From Deltaproteobacteria bacterium (lineage in GTDB: Bacteria; Myxococcota; Myxococcia; Myxococcales; SZAS-1): a stretch of DNA of 64,000 bases. The stretch spans positions 35,247 to 99,246 of the forward strand of contig JAFEBB010000024.1 of assembly GCA_018266075.1 (NCBI GenBank), written 5' to 3'. Numbering within the stretch: the first letter of the stretch is position 1; each line of letters begins with the position of its first letter. The position numbers and the translations under genes were made by a program. Shown here one piece after another: positions 27,901-36,306 of the stretch. The notes below the pieces were generated by a model that saw only the letters and a list, made by a program, of their open reading frames with translations, had not been told where the DNA came from and searched no databases.

Positions 27901-29834
27901 ACTGCAGCGGCGACTGCGTGGACACCACCAGCGACGACAACAACTGCGGCGACTGCGGCACCACCTGCGACACCGACCAGACCTGCACCGACTCCGCGTG
28001 CGCCTGCACCGACTCCACCGAGACCCTCTGCACCGACGACTCCACCGGCACCTCCACCTGCACCAACACCGACACCGATCCCCTGAACTGCGGCAGCTGC
28101 GGCACCGCCTGCGGCAGCGGCGCCACCTGCGAGAGCGGCGCCTGCGCCTGCGCCGACGGCTCGGCGAGCTGCTCCGACGGCTCCTGCCCCGACACCACCA
28201 GCGACCCGGCGAACTGCGGCGGCTGCGGCGTCGACGACCCGAGCTTCATCTGCGGCACCGGCCTCACCTGCACCGACGCCACCTGTACGTGCTCGGACGG
28301 CTCGCCCGCCTGCGACGACGGCGCCGGCAACCTCACCTGCCCCGACCTGACCAGCGACCAGCAGAACTGCGGCGCTTGCGGCAACGACTGCGGCACCGAC
28401 GCCTGCATCGACGGCAGCTGCCAGACCTGCGACGCCCCCAGCCAGATGTGCGACGACGGCACGGGCAACATGGTCTGCACCGACACCTCCACCGACGACG
28501 CCAACTGCGGCGGCTGCGGCATCGCCTGCCCCGGTTCGCAGACCTGCACCGACTCCACCTGCTCCTGCCCCGACGGCACCCAGGACTGCCAAGGCGACGG
28601 GAGCTGCATCGACCTCAACAGCGACGACACCAACTGCGGCAGCTGCGGCAACGACTGCACCGCGAACGGCCAGGTCTGCGACGGCAGCGGCAACTGCACC
28701 GACAACTGCGCCGCCGGGGAGATCTCCTGCAACGGCACCTGCGTGTCGTCGACGGACGACGCCACCTGCGGCAGCTGCGACAACGACTGCACGGCCCAGG
28801 GCCTCACCTGCACCGACGGCACGAACTGCGGCTGCGCCGATCCCAACGCCACCGCCTGCCCCGACGGCTGCGACGACCTGTCGAGCGACCCGAACAACTG
28901 CGGCGGCTGCGGCACGGCCTGCGACACCGCGAACGGCGAGGTCTGCTCGGGCGGCGTGTGCCAGGGAAGCTGCGACCCGGGCCTCACCCAGTGCACCGAC
29001 GGCAGCGGCAACACCATCTGCGTGGACACCGACACCGACGACAACAACTGCGGCAGCTGCGGCACGGTCTGCGACACCAGCACCCAGTCCTGCCAGGGCG
29101 GCACCTGCACCGACAACGCGCTCAACTGCGACCCGGGCACCGCCGACTGTGGCCAGGGCTTCTGCCAGGACGTGCTCAGCGACAGCGCCAACTGCGGCTC
29201 CTGCGGCAACGACTGCACCGCCGCGGGCCAGGTCTGCGACGGCAGCGGCAACTGCGTGGACCAGCAGGCGTGCGCCGGCCAGATCGACTGCGGCAACGGC
29301 TGCTGCGCCACCTCCGACTGCAACAGCGAGTGCGGCACCGGCGGCGGCAACTGCCCGGGCCAGCTGGACTGCTTCGGCGACGGCTCATGCTGCGCGGCCA
29401 GCGACTGCACCGCGGAGTGCGGCGCGGTGCGCGGCTCACCTCCCACGACGCGCGTGCGTCGCGCGGCCAAGCCCGGCTCCGATCCGCGCACCCTGCTCCT
29501 CCAGGACCGCGCGCACCCCGTGGGCAGCGGCGGCTCGGTGCCGGAGCTCTCCGCCACGCACCGACGCAGCGTGGTCACCCTGCGCGGCCACGGGCTGCCC
29601 GCGCACGCAGCGGGCGTGGTGCACCTCGTCGACGCCGCGGGCCGCGAGATCGGCACCGCGCCCATGCTCTCCCTGCCGCGCACCAGCAAGCTCGGCGAGC
29701 TCAACTTCCGGCTCCCCAAGCAGGCCGGCCCGGGCACCTACCGGGTGTTCGTGACCACGCGGCGGAGCACGCTCAAGGCCGTGCTGAACCTGCGCGTCCT
29801 GGGCGCGAGCCCGCGCGTGTCGGGCCGCCGGTAG
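24981..29834 (+). CDS. Giant lipoprotein with 29 cysteine-rich repeats
   Basis: A 1617-residue lipoprotein. The ATG at 24981 opens a signal with lipobox LLALLAGC (Cys21); the same frame is open far upstream through ligA, but that part is not this gene. A Ser/Thr/Gly/Ala linker covers about residues 25-85. Then come 29 repeats of about 40-55 residues, each centred on a D-x-x-NCG-x-CG-x-x-C core with flanking CxGxCV and QxCxxGxC. The first 18 repeats are neutral to basic; from about nt 27690 the repeats become strongly Asp-rich. The last 130 residues are cysteine-free and beta-rich, perhaps an immunoglobulin-like cap. Probably a long disulphide-rich surface stalk; the role is unknown. Confidence 0.88.
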   Translation: MPSRALRLLGPALLLALLAGCGGKKSSTTSTSGTTSAAASGSTGGTAASTGGTAGSTGGTTASTSATTGSTNASTGGSSGGTTGGSCTSSSQCPSGDACQNGHCVAACTGGASSCPSGCADLTSDPENCGGCGHACPSSQVCSHGSCKASCPTGQQTCSGSCVDTTSDGKNCGSCGHACASGQVCSNGTCSAACPSGENRCGSACVNEASDPSHCGSCTTACPSGDVCSQGLCQSACTTGETECSGSCVNTSSDAKNCGSCGHACASGKSCTNGTCASGCPTGETSCNGACANTKTDANNCGACGHACATGQSCSNGACTSSCASPKTQCGSACVDTNTNHSNCGACGNACAANQTCTNGACTAGTTCSSGKTNCSGACVNLQTDATHCGNCATDCAGGTCSNGVCSVPDGGSNCNAPNALCAGKCVNTQTNHADCGSCGTVCASNQTCQAGSCTAGTTCPTGQSNCAGGCTDKKTDPANCGTCGTVCASGVCTNGVCQAGGTGCGTGQVSCSGSCTDTTKDPANCGACGHSCAPNNCSNGVCTQGCPVGEQSCGGSCVNLQSNGSNCGACGKICNGGQTCQSGVCTSATCATGTVSCNGGCVNTKTDAQNCGACNHPCASGQTCTNGVCKTTCTSGETLCGTTCVNEQGDHQNCGSCGHACATNQVCNGGVCQISCTGGQTACGNSCVNLQTSKSNCGACGTACTSTEVCNAGTCTASTTTPDGGSSGCGTLKSCSGSCVNTQTDDQNCGTCGHACTSPQTCTNGTCKVPCASPNTLCGTSTCTNTQTDAKNCGSCNHACPTGQTCQAGTCKAAAGGCSGSQTLCSGTCVDMQTDINHCGSCTKKCASGQTCQAGACKTQCAAPNTQCGNSCVNTQSDKNNCGACSNACSSGEVCKNGSCTSTTPSDGGSGSADAGGDACAPDTDCSGDCVDLQSDIANCGACGTACDTGEICDAGSCAADTGNCTTDPFTTDCSGDCVDTTSDDNNCGDCGTTCDTDQTCTDSACACTDSTETLCTDDSTGTSTCTNTDTDPLNCGSCGTACGSGATCESGACACADGSASCSDGSCPDTTSDPANCGGCGVDDPSFICGTGLTCTDATCTCSDGSPACDDGAGNLTCPDLTSDQQNCGACGNDCGTDACIDGSCQTCDAPSQMCDDGTGNMVCTDTSTDDANCGGCGIACPGSQTCTDSTCSCPDGTQDCQGDGSCIDLNSDDTNCGSCGNDCTANGQVCDGSGNCTDNCAAGEISCNGTCVSSTDDATCGSCDNDCTAQGLTCTDGTNCGCADPNATACPDGCDDLSSDPNNCGGCGTACDTANGEVCSGGVCQGSCDPGLTQCTDGSGNTICVDTDTDDNNCGSCGTVCDTSTQSCQGGTCTDNALNCDPGTADCGQGFCQDVLSDSANCGSCGNDCTAAGQVCDGSGNCVDQQACAGQIDCGNGCCATSDCNSECGTGGGNCPGQLDCFGDGSCCAASDCTAECGAVRGSPPTTRVRRAAKPGSDPRTLLLQDRAHPVGSGGSVPELSATHRRSVVTLRGHGLPAHAAGVVHLVDAAGREIGTAPMLSLPRTSKLGELNFRLPKQAGPGTYRVFVTTRRSTLKAVLNLRVLGASPRVSGRR
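25356..29230 (+). repeat. Coding tandem repeats of the Cys-rich module
   Basis: The 29 NCGxC cores lie in this span at spacings of roughly 110-165 bases. The strong C/G third-position use and near-identical AACTGCGGC words make all six frames open over long stretches, which creates spurious antisense frames of several hundred codons. Confidence 0.85.
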
Positions 29835-29876
29835 TCGCGATTCGCGCGGCGGTGGGCGTCTGATATTGCGGGGCCG

Positions 29877-31490
29877 ATGAGCGCCGAAGCCCCGAGCCAG
29901 ACGCCCGCGCCCCGCTTCTTCGAGGCGCTGGAGCGCTACTTCGTCGACGCGCGCGGCTTCTCCAAGGGCACCGTGCCCGAGGCCGAGGAGCTCGTCTCCG
30001 CCTGCGACGCGGTCTACACCCTGCGCGACGGCGTGAGCTTCATCGTGGCCTGCGTGGTGGACGCCGAGAAGGATTCGGCGAACGTCTTCAAGCTCGACCG
30101 CGCGGCGCTCCTGCGCATCGGCGAGGCGTGTCGCGGGCACGTCACCAAGCTGCCCGCGACGTTCCAGATCTGGGAGATCCGCCCGAGCCTCACCAAATCC
30201 GACAAGGCGCGGCTCAAGCCGCTCCAGGGCAAGGGCAAGGTGCGCGTGAGCGCTTGGGCGGTGGACCTCGCGGCGAAGAAGCTCTGGTCGAACGCGCCGA
30301 GCCACGAGTCGGCCAGCCACAGCGTGAACCAGCTGCTGCGCGAGCCGACGCCGGTCGTCTTCGAAGCGCCCGCGGCCGTGCCCGAGGCGGAGACCACGCC
30401 CTGGGCCACCTACGGAATCCTGGGCGTGCTGGTGGCCGCGTTCGTGGCCCAGCAGCTCACGCGCGTCGGGCCGATGCAGGGGCCGCTGGGGCTCGACGTC
30501 GACGCGCTCGCGGCGCAGGGCGGCCTCTTCCGCGCCGCGATCGCCCAGGGCGAGTGGTACCGGCTGCTGACCTCGGCGCTGCTCCACGGCGACGCCGTCC
30601 ACCTCCTCTGCAACGCCGCCGCGCTCTACATGGCGGGCCTGGTGGTCGAGCACCTGCTGGGCCGGGCGTGGATGGTGGCGCTCTTCTTCGTGGGCGGGCT
30701 GGCGGGCAGCGGCATGTCGCTCGCCATGAACGCGAACGGGATCTCCGTGGGCGCGTCGGGCGCGATCATGGGCCTGCTCGCGGCGGCGTTCGCGGTGAGC
30801 TTCCGCTTGCCCGAGCCCAACCGCAGCGGCGTGCAGGCGCAGCTCATGCGCATCCTGGTGCCTTCGCTCCTGCCGATCGCCACCACGGGATACGAGCGCG
30901 GGCACGTGGACCTGGGCGCCCACCTCGGCGGCGCGCTCCTCGGCGGTGTGCTGGGCGCGGTGCTCATGAAGCGCTGGCCGCGGAGCGAGGTCGTCGCGCC
31001 GTGGCAGAAGCCGGCGATGGGCGTGGCCGCGATCGGCGTGCTGGCGTTCGTCGTCGCGGCCGTGCAGGTGCCGCGTCACTTCGACACCTACGCGTTGACC
31101 ACGGTGCTCGCGCCGCAGGAGGAGCTGCCGGAGAAGCTGGCCGAGACCACGCCCGACAAGCTCGACGCGCTGGTGAAGAAGTACCCGCGCGATCCGCGCA
31201 CGCACTTCTTCCGCGCGCTGCTCGCGCTGTCCAACGAGGACGGCAAGCTGGCGGAGAGCGAGTGCCGCGCCGGGCTGGCCGAGGACGCGGTGCTGCGCAC
31301 GCAGTTCTCGCCGATGCTCAAGGAGCGCATCACCGGCCTATTGGCTCACGTGCTCGCCGTCACCGAGCGCGAGGACGAGGCCAAGAAGCTCGCGGCGCCG
31401 CTCTGCGCCGGCCTCGGGGTGTCCGCGGAGGATCACGCGCAGCACCAGCGCGTGGTCGACGGCCTCCGCGACGATCGCCTCTGCGACTGA
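29877..31490 (+). CDS. Rhomboid-family intramembrane serine protease with N-terminal extension
   Basis: A 537-residue protein. Residues 1-170 form a soluble N-terminal domain of unknown type. Residues about 176-400 contain six or more membrane spans with the rhomboid signatures HGDAVHLLCNAA (235-247), catalytic Ser294 in GASG, and catalytic His349 in GAHLGG. A C-terminal soluble part of about 130 residues follows. It should cleave transmembrane substrates within the lipid phase; the substrate is unknown. It starts 43 bases after the giant Cys-rich lipoprotein gene on the same strand, so a functional link is possible but unproven. Confidence 0.9.
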   Translation: MSAEAPSQTPAPRFFEALERYFVDARGFSKGTVPEAEELVSACDAVYTLRDGVSFIVACVVDAEKDSANVFKLDRAALLRIGEACRGHVTKLPATFQIWEIRPSLTKSDKARLKPLQGKGKVRVSAWAVDLAAKKLWSNAPSHESASHSVNQLLREPTPVVFEAPAAVPEAETTPWATYGILGVLVAAFVAQQLTRVGPMQGPLGLDVDALAAQGGLFRAAIAQGEWYRLLTSALLHGDAVHLLCNAAALYMAGLVVEHLLGRAWMVALFFVGGLAGSGMSLAMNANGISVGASGAIMGLLAAAFAVSFRLPEPNRSGVQAQLMRILVPSLLPIATTGYERGHVDLGAHLGGALLGGVLGAVLMKRWPRSEVVAPWQKPAMGVAAIGVLAFVVAAVQVPRHFDTYALTTVLAPQEELPEKLAETTPDKLDALVKKYPRDPRTHFFRALLALSNEDGKLAESECRAGLAEDAVLRTQFSPMLKERITGLLAHVLAVTEREDEAKKLAAPLCAGLGVSAEDHAQHQRVVDGLRDDRLCD

Positions 31491-31571
31491 CGCCCACCGC
31501 ACACCGGCCCGGCACGCGGCTTGAAGCGCTCTTCCCGGGGCGCGACGGGCGCGGCGCCGGCAGGGTGGGCG

Positions 31572-31913
31572 ATGGCGGTGGGCGCGGCACGCATTGCGGG
31601 GCCTTGGGCCGAGCGCGCGGCGGCGGGCGTGATGGTGCTCAACCTCTTCGACGCCCTCTTCACCCTGTCATTTCTCCAGGCTGGCCTCTGCACCGAGGCC
31701 AATCCTTTCATGCGCGGGCTCTACCTCTGTTCACCCTTGCTCTTCATGGCCGTGAAGCTGCTCTCGGTGAACGTGGGGCTGGCGGTGCTGGTGCGGCTCA
31801 AGGCGCGGCCGCTGGCGCGGGCGGCGCTGGCCTTCTGCGTGGTGGCGTACGTGGCGCTCGCGGCCTACGAGCTCACCGAGCTGGTGCAGCAACTTCACCG
31901 ACTCCGGAGCTAG
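31572..31913 (+). CDS. Small membrane protein, DUF5658-like
   Basis: A 113-residue protein from the ATG at 31572 (a TTG at 31521 is an alternative). It has three hydrophobic spans. The first is VMVLNLFDALFTLSFLQ, and TEANPFMRGLY follows, a pairing (LxDxxxT, then E-NP-M) that matches DUF5658-type proteins. Its 3' end overlaps the histidine kinase gene by four bases, convergently. Function unknown. Confidence 0.65.
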   Translation: MAVGAARIAGPWAERAAAGVMVLNLFDALFTLSFLQAGLCTEANPFMRGLYLCSPLLFMAVKLLSVNVGLAVLVRLKARPLARAALAFCVVAYVALAAYELTELVQQLHRLRS

Positions 31914-33577
31914 ACCGCGGCGACGGCGGGCAGCACGACCTTGAAGCTCGCGCCCCCGTGGCTCGACGCGCCCACCTCGATGCGACCGCCGTGTTCGCTC
32001 ACGATGCGCTGCACGATGGCCAGGCCCAGCCCGCTGCCGCCGGACTTGGTGGTGAAGTACGGCTCGAAGACCTTGTTGCGGTCCGCCTCGGCGATGCCTG
32101 GACCGCCATCGGCGACCTCGAGCGCCACCTCGCCGCTGGGCAACAAGCCGGTGCGCACCGTGCACCGCCCGCCTTCGGGCATGGCCTGCTCGGCGTTCTG
32201 CAGCAGGTTCACCAGCACCTGGGTGAGCTGATCGCGATCCGCGCGCACCGCGGGAATGGCGCCAGCCTCGCGGTCGAGCTGCATCTTCGAGCCTGCGTAG
32301 AGCGCGAGGACCTGTGTAACTAAATCGTTAATATCAATCTTGTCCAGGTTTGGCCGGGGCAGGCGGGCGAAGCGCGAGAACTCGTCGATGATGCGCTTGA
32401 GCCGGTCGACCTCTTCCACGATGGCCTTGCTGCTCTCGTCGAAGATCTCCGGGAAGTCGGGCCGCTTCTTGGCGAAGGCCTGCTGCAGCGTCTCCACCGA
32501 CATGCGGATGGGCGTGAGCGGGTTCTTCACCTCGTGCGCCAACCGCCGCGCGACCTCTTGCCAAGCAGCGATGCGCTCGGCCAGCGCGGCGCGCTCGGTG
32601 GCGTTCTGGAGATCGCCGGCCATGGCGTTGAACGTTCGCACCAGATCGCCGACCTCGCCCGATGCCTGCACCTCGACGCGGTGGCCGAGCTCGCCACGCG
32701 CGAGCGCCTGCGCACCGAGCGCGAGCGCGTCCACGGGCCGCGTGACGCGAAGCGCGAGCACCGTACCCAGCAGCGCCGCGATGGCGAGCGCGAGCAGCGC
32801 CAGCGTGGCCACCGATCCGAAGAGCTGTTGCTCGGCGGCGTAGAGCCCTTCGGCGGAGAGCCGCAGCCGCACGTTTCCCGACGGCCCGCCGCTCCCGGCA
32901 GGCAGCGGCAAGCTCCGCTCGCGCACGCGCGTGCCCGAGAGCGGCGGCGACGAGGCCGCGGGCTGCACACCGTCGCCCGCGATCGCGACCTCAGCGCCGG
33001 TGAGCTCCGAGAGGTGCTGCGCGAATGCCCCATCGAGCCGCTTGCCGGCGAGCACGAAGAGCCGCGTGCCCCCAGCCTCCACGCTCCCGCCCGAGACGGC
33101 CGCGAGCACCGTGGCGATGCCGTCGTCGGTCTTCACCTCCAAACGCGCGAGGTGCGTTCCCGTCGCTTGCGCGAGCGCGAGCCCCTGCTCGTCGCGATCG
33201 CCCACGCGCCCTGGCAGATGGCCGCTCGAGAGCACGCGACCGTTCTTGTCGAGCACCTCGAGCACGTTGATGCCGCGGCTCTGCATCAGGCTCTCGGCGA
33301 GCCGCGCGGCCTGCGCCGGGTCCGCCTCGCCGTCGTGCTCCGCCTGGGCGAGCGACTCGAGCGGCTCGCTCCGGGCGAGATCCTGCGCGGCGCGCTCGCT
33401 CTCGCGTTGGGCGTCTTGGAGCGCGAGCTCGGCCGCGCGCGTGGCGCCATCGAGCCGGGCCGCGAGGGCACCTTCCACCGCGCTGGAGAGCGCGCGCCGC
33501 GCAGGGAACGTGAGCGCGATCAGCGGGAATGCCGCCACAATCGAGAAGCCGATCGCCAGCCGCGTGCGCAGCCGCAT
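31910..33577 (-). CDS. NtrY-like membrane sensor histidine kinase
   Basis: A 555-residue kinase: first membrane span at about 8-26, periplasmic sensor region 27-250, second span 253-276, HAMP about 277-330, and HisKA with phospho-accepting His348 in RRLAHEVKNPLTP. The ATPase has NLLQNAEQA (N box), DGGPGI (G1) and GGSGLGLAIV (G2). No response regulator is adjacent. It is the last gene of the PBP1A operon and begins immediately after the stop of the solute-binding protein gene. That suggests it may sense an envelope or peptidoglycan signal (inference). A TAAC-N6-GTTA palindrome lies in its coding region at 32317. Confidence 0.9.
   Translation of the reverse strand: MRLRTRLAIGFSIVAAFPLIALTFPARRALSSAVEGALAARLDGATRAAELALQDAQRESERAAQDLARSEPLESLAQAEHDGEADPAQAARLAESLMQSRGINVLEVLDKNGRVLSSGHLPGRVGDRDEQGLALAQATGTHLARLEVKTDDGIATVLAAVSGGSVEAGGTRLFVLAGKRLDGAFAQHLSELTGAEVAIAGDGVQPAASSPPLSGTRVRERSLPLPAGSGGPSGNVRLRLSAEGLYAAEQQLFGSVATLALLALAIAALLGTVLALRVTRPVDALALGAQALARGELGHRVEVQASGEVGDLVRTFNAMAGDLQNATERAALAERIAAWQEVARRLAHEVKNPLTPIRMSVETLQQAFAKKRPDFPEIFDESSKAIVEEVDRLKRIIDEFSRFARLPRPNLDKIDINDLVTQVLALYAGSKMQLDREAGAIPAVRADRDQLTQVLVNLLQNAEQAMPEGGRCTVRTGLLPSGEVALEVADGGPGIAEADRNKVFEPYFTTKSGGSGLGLAIVQRIVSEHGGRIEVGASSHGGASFKVVLPAVAAV
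32317..32330. repeat. TAAC-N6-GTTA palindrome (exact), inside histidine kinase gene
   Basis: TAAC TAAATC GTTA. The coding strand here reads Ile-Asp-Ile-Asn-Asp-Leu-Val-Thr with ATT, GAT, ATT, TTA, GTT and ACA codons. This is the most extreme rare-codon cluster noticed in the window. Confidence 0.6.
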
Positions 33578-34993
33578 TCAGCGGTCCTTCTGCGCGGTGG
33601 CGCGCGGCGCGTCGAGGTCGTCGAGCCAGAGCGCGCCGAGATCGGGAACGCCCGCGGCATCGAACGCGAGCCCGCGCACGTGCGGCCGCCCGGCCGCGGC
33701 AAGGCCCTGCGCGTACAGCGGCGTGACGCTGATCGTCCCTGCGAGCTCGCGCGCGCGGGCGCTGGCCTTCTCGCGTCGAGCCGCCGCTTCCGGCAAGGCG
33801 CCGAGCACGGCCAGCTCCTGCTGCACCTGCGCCGGCGGCTCCGCGAGCAGCAGCACCTGCGCGAGGTTCAGCCCCGCTTCGGGCAGCGCAGGCAGGGTCA
33901 CCAGCGCCGCGTCGTAATCGCCGACGCCCAGGCGCCGCACGTATTCCGCGCGCGCGACGGGGACGACCTTCAAATCTGCGCCGAGGTCGTGCAGCTTCAC
34001 CTGCAGCCGCTCAGCCACCGCGCGCGATTCGTCGCCCGCGTCCACGAGCAGCGTGCCCGAGAGGTGCTGCGCGAGCGGAGGCATCGCGTTCACCGGCGTG
34101 GCTGCGACCGGGTGCGGCTCGACGGATGGCGCCAGCAATCCGTACAGCGGCTGCGCCGGACCGCGCACGAAGATGCGCACCAGCTCCGCGCGATCCACAC
34201 CCGAGGCGACGAGCGACGCGAGCTTCGCCAGCTGCGGCTTCGCGGGATTGGTGGCGAAGTACGTGGCCACCGCGAGCGGACCTTCCACGACGTGCGCCGT
34301 GTCCGGCACGGGCAAGAGCGCCAGATCCGCATCGCCCGAGGCGAGCGCGCGCGCGGCCGTCTTCGCGCTGCCGCTGCGGAGGTTGAGCTTGTCCGCGTAG
34401 GGCCGGCCCGCGGGGCAATCGACGTTCGCGTCGAGCCGCGTGCCTGCTGCAGCCAGCTTTCCTTCGAGCGCGAACGGCCCCGTCTGCGCGCCCATGCTCG
34501 GCGCGCGCTTGCCCGGCGGCAGCGGACACGCGCCCACGTGCGCCAGCGCCAGCGGCCAATCGGGATAGGCGAAGCCGAACGACGCCGCGAGCTCCACGTC
34601 ACTGCGCGCGGACACGGTTCCGGAGAGCGGCAGCATGAGCGCGCGGTAGGGATTGCCTGGCGACGCGAGCCGATCGAGGGCAGCGGCCACGTCCTTCGCG
34701 CGCAGCGGCGTGGCACCGCTCGACTGCAATCCCGCGCGCAGCTTCAACGACAGCAGCCGCGTGTGCGTGTCGCCCGGCAGCTGCGCGAGCCCAGGCTGCA
34801 ACGTGCCGTCGGAGCCGAGTCGAAAGAGCGGCTCGCAGAGCACGCGCGTGAGCGCCAGCTCGATCGGCGAGCGTGCGTCGGCGGGATCGAGCCGATCCGC
34901 GTCGATGGCGCTGGCCGGCGCGAGCACCTTCAGCCCGCCGCCGTAGCGCGGCGGGGTCGCGGCGAGCACCAGCGCGAGCAACGCGGCGTTCAT
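33578..34993 (-). CDS. Orphan family 5 (peptide-type) solute-binding protein
   Basis: A 471-residue exported protein. It has a short signal (MNAALLALVLAA) and then PRYGGGLKVL, a typical start of mature SBP_bac_5 proteins. DPADARSPIELALTRVLCEPLF and the later DYDAALVTLPALPE also fit this dipeptide/oligopeptide-binding family, though the protein is shorter and more divergent than the usual 500-540 residues. There is no lipobox, and no ABC permease or ATPase genes are present. It overlaps the upstream FG-GAP gene by four bases (ATGA) and abuts the histidine kinase gene. By analogy with MppA-type binding proteins it may bind muropeptides for sensing (inference). Confidence 0.8.
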   Translation of the reverse strand: MNAALLALVLAATPPRYGGGLKVLAPASAIDADRLDPADARSPIELALTRVLCEPLFRLGSDGTLQPGLAQLPGDTHTRLLSLKLRAGLQSSGATPLRAKDVAAALDRLASPGNPYRALMLPLSGTVSARSDVELAASFGFAYPDWPLALAHVGACPLPPGKRAPSMGAQTGPFALEGKLAAAGTRLDANVDCPAGRPYADKLNLRSGSAKTAARALASGDADLALLPVPDTAHVVEGPLAVATYFATNPAKPQLAKLASLVASGVDRAELVRIFVRGPAQPLYGLLAPSVEPHPVAATPVNAMPPLAQHLSGTLLVDAGDESRAVAERLQVKLHDLGADLKVVPVARAEYVRRLGVGDYDAALVTLPALPEAGLNLAQVLLLAEPPAQVQQELAVLGALPEAAARREKASARARELAGTISVTPLYAQGLAAAGRPHVRGLAFDAAGVPDLGALWLDDLDAPRATAQKDR

Positions 34994-36306
34994 GGCTTGA
35001 GCCCCACGCGCAGGATCGACGTCGTGCCATCGGGCTGGAGCGCGGCGAGCAGCGCTTCGTCCTTTCCGTCGCCGTCGAGATCACCCGAGGCCGCGGCGAC
35101 GATGGCGCCTTGCACATCGGCCTGGAGAATCGGCGCCGCACCGCCGGGCTCGATCACACGCACGGTGTCGGTGGCGCTGAGCGGCTGCGGCCCGGAGAGG
35201 ACGAGCTCCGGTGTCCCGTTTCCATCGAGATCCGCGAGCGCCGCGACGCCGGCTGGCGTGGGCGCCCCCGCCGGCGCGAAGTCCGGACCGAGCGGCTGCA
35301 CCTGACCCTCGGCAAAGATCGCCAGGAACGCCGGCGTGCCCGCGCGCGGGTTGGCCGCGACGGTGACCACCGGGTGATCGAGCGCGTGCGCGGCCGTTCC
35401 GAGTCGGAGCTCAGGCCCGAAGAGGTTCGTTCCTGCGGCGTGGCTCGCGGTCACCATCCCCGACGGCCCGGACGCGAGCGGCGTCGCGTCCAGCAAGCCC
35501 ACAGGATGAAGCCCCGCGCGATCCACGAAGAGCGCCTCGCCGCGCGCCTGATTCGCCGACGCGTACAGCAAGCGATGGCCCTTCTCGCCATCCGGGCTCA
35601 CCAGTCCACCACACGGCTCGCGCACCGGATGCGACGCCTCGGGCAGCGCGGTGAGATCACGCCGCGCGAGCACCTCGCCATCGGCGCGCAGCACGAGGAG
35701 CTCGGTCGGCGTGAGCGCGGCGAGCTCGGGACGACCGTCGCCATCGGCGTCGACGAGCGCGAGCGCCACCACGCGCGCCGGAATTCGCGCGATGGGATCC
35801 ACGCCGAGCTTGGGCGGCGCCGGCGGCGGCGGGGTGATCGAGGGAATCACCACTCGCGCGAGCGTGAGCGCCGTCGCGTCCGCGGGCACGCGCGCCGCGA
35901 GCTGCGCCGACGCGAGCTGGCGCACCTCGGTTCGCCCATCCCAGAAGTTCACCCAGGTGCCGATGCGATCGCCGGCGAGCGTGAGGTCCGTGCCCTCGAG
36001 GCCCACGCGCACGCGCACCAACACCTCGAGCCCATCGGTTCGCGCCCGCTGCTCGGCGGCCGCGCCATCCGCCGCATCGACGACCACCGCGGCCTTCACG
36101 CCCTTCTGCTTCGCGGCGTCCACGAGCACCGACGCTGAGGCTTGCTGCAGCTCCGGCGTCGGCGCTTGCACGAACACGCCCACCATCTTTCCGGGCGGCA
36201 CGTCATCGAGCGCCTGCGACGACGCGAGCGCCGCGGCGCGCGCGAGCGCATTGGGCGCCGGCGGCTCGGCGGCAGCCAGCGCGAGCGCGAGGAGCAGCGG
36301 GGTCAT
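34990..36306 (-). CDS. Exported FG-GAP/VCBS-like repeat protein
   Basis: A 438-residue protein with a cleavable signal (MTPLLLALALAAAEPPAP). Residues 30-170 are alpha/beta and unassigned. From about 185 onward, integrin-like calcium loops recur (DADGDGRPELAAL, DLDGNGTPELVL, DLDGDGKDEALL), the hallmark of FG-GAP/VCBS beta-propeller repeats. It is coupled by four-base overlaps to both the PBP1A gene upstream and the solute-binding gene downstream. Probably a periplasmic calcium-stabilised binding protein working with PBP1A; the exact role is unknown. Confidence 0.8.
   Translation of the reverse strand: MTPLLLALALAAAEPPAPNALARAAALASSQALDDVPPGKMVGVFVQAPTPELQQASASVLVDAAKQKGVKAAVVVDAADGAAAEQRARTDGLEVLVRVRVGLEGTDLTLAGDRIGTWVNFWDGRTEVRQLASAQLAARVPADATALTLARVVIPSITPPPPAPPKLGVDPIARIPARVVALALVDADGDGRPELAALTPTELLVLRADGEVLARRDLTALPEASHPVREPCGGLVSPDGEKGHRLLYASANQARGEALFVDRAGLHPVGLLDATPLASGPSGMVTASHAAGTNLFGPELRLGTAAHALDHPVVTVAANPRAGTPAFLAIFAEGQVQPLGPDFAPAGAPTPAGVAALADLDGNGTPELVLSGPQPLSATDTVRVIEPGGAAPILQADVQGAIVAAASGDLDGDGKDEALLAALQPDGTTSILRVGLKP

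Noticed and set aside
25953..28592. Antisense frame of 879 codons across the Cys-rich repeat gene
   Set aside because: It is a by-product of the repetitive, GC-extreme coding sequence on the plus strand. It consists of Ala/Gly/Val low-complexity repeats with no start signal or family resemblance, and several other frames are equally open here.
27446..29737. Second antisense frame of 763 codons (Gln/Pro/Ser-rich)
   Set aside because: Its composition is the reverse-complement shadow of the CxxC repeats. There is no ribosome-binding site or domain.
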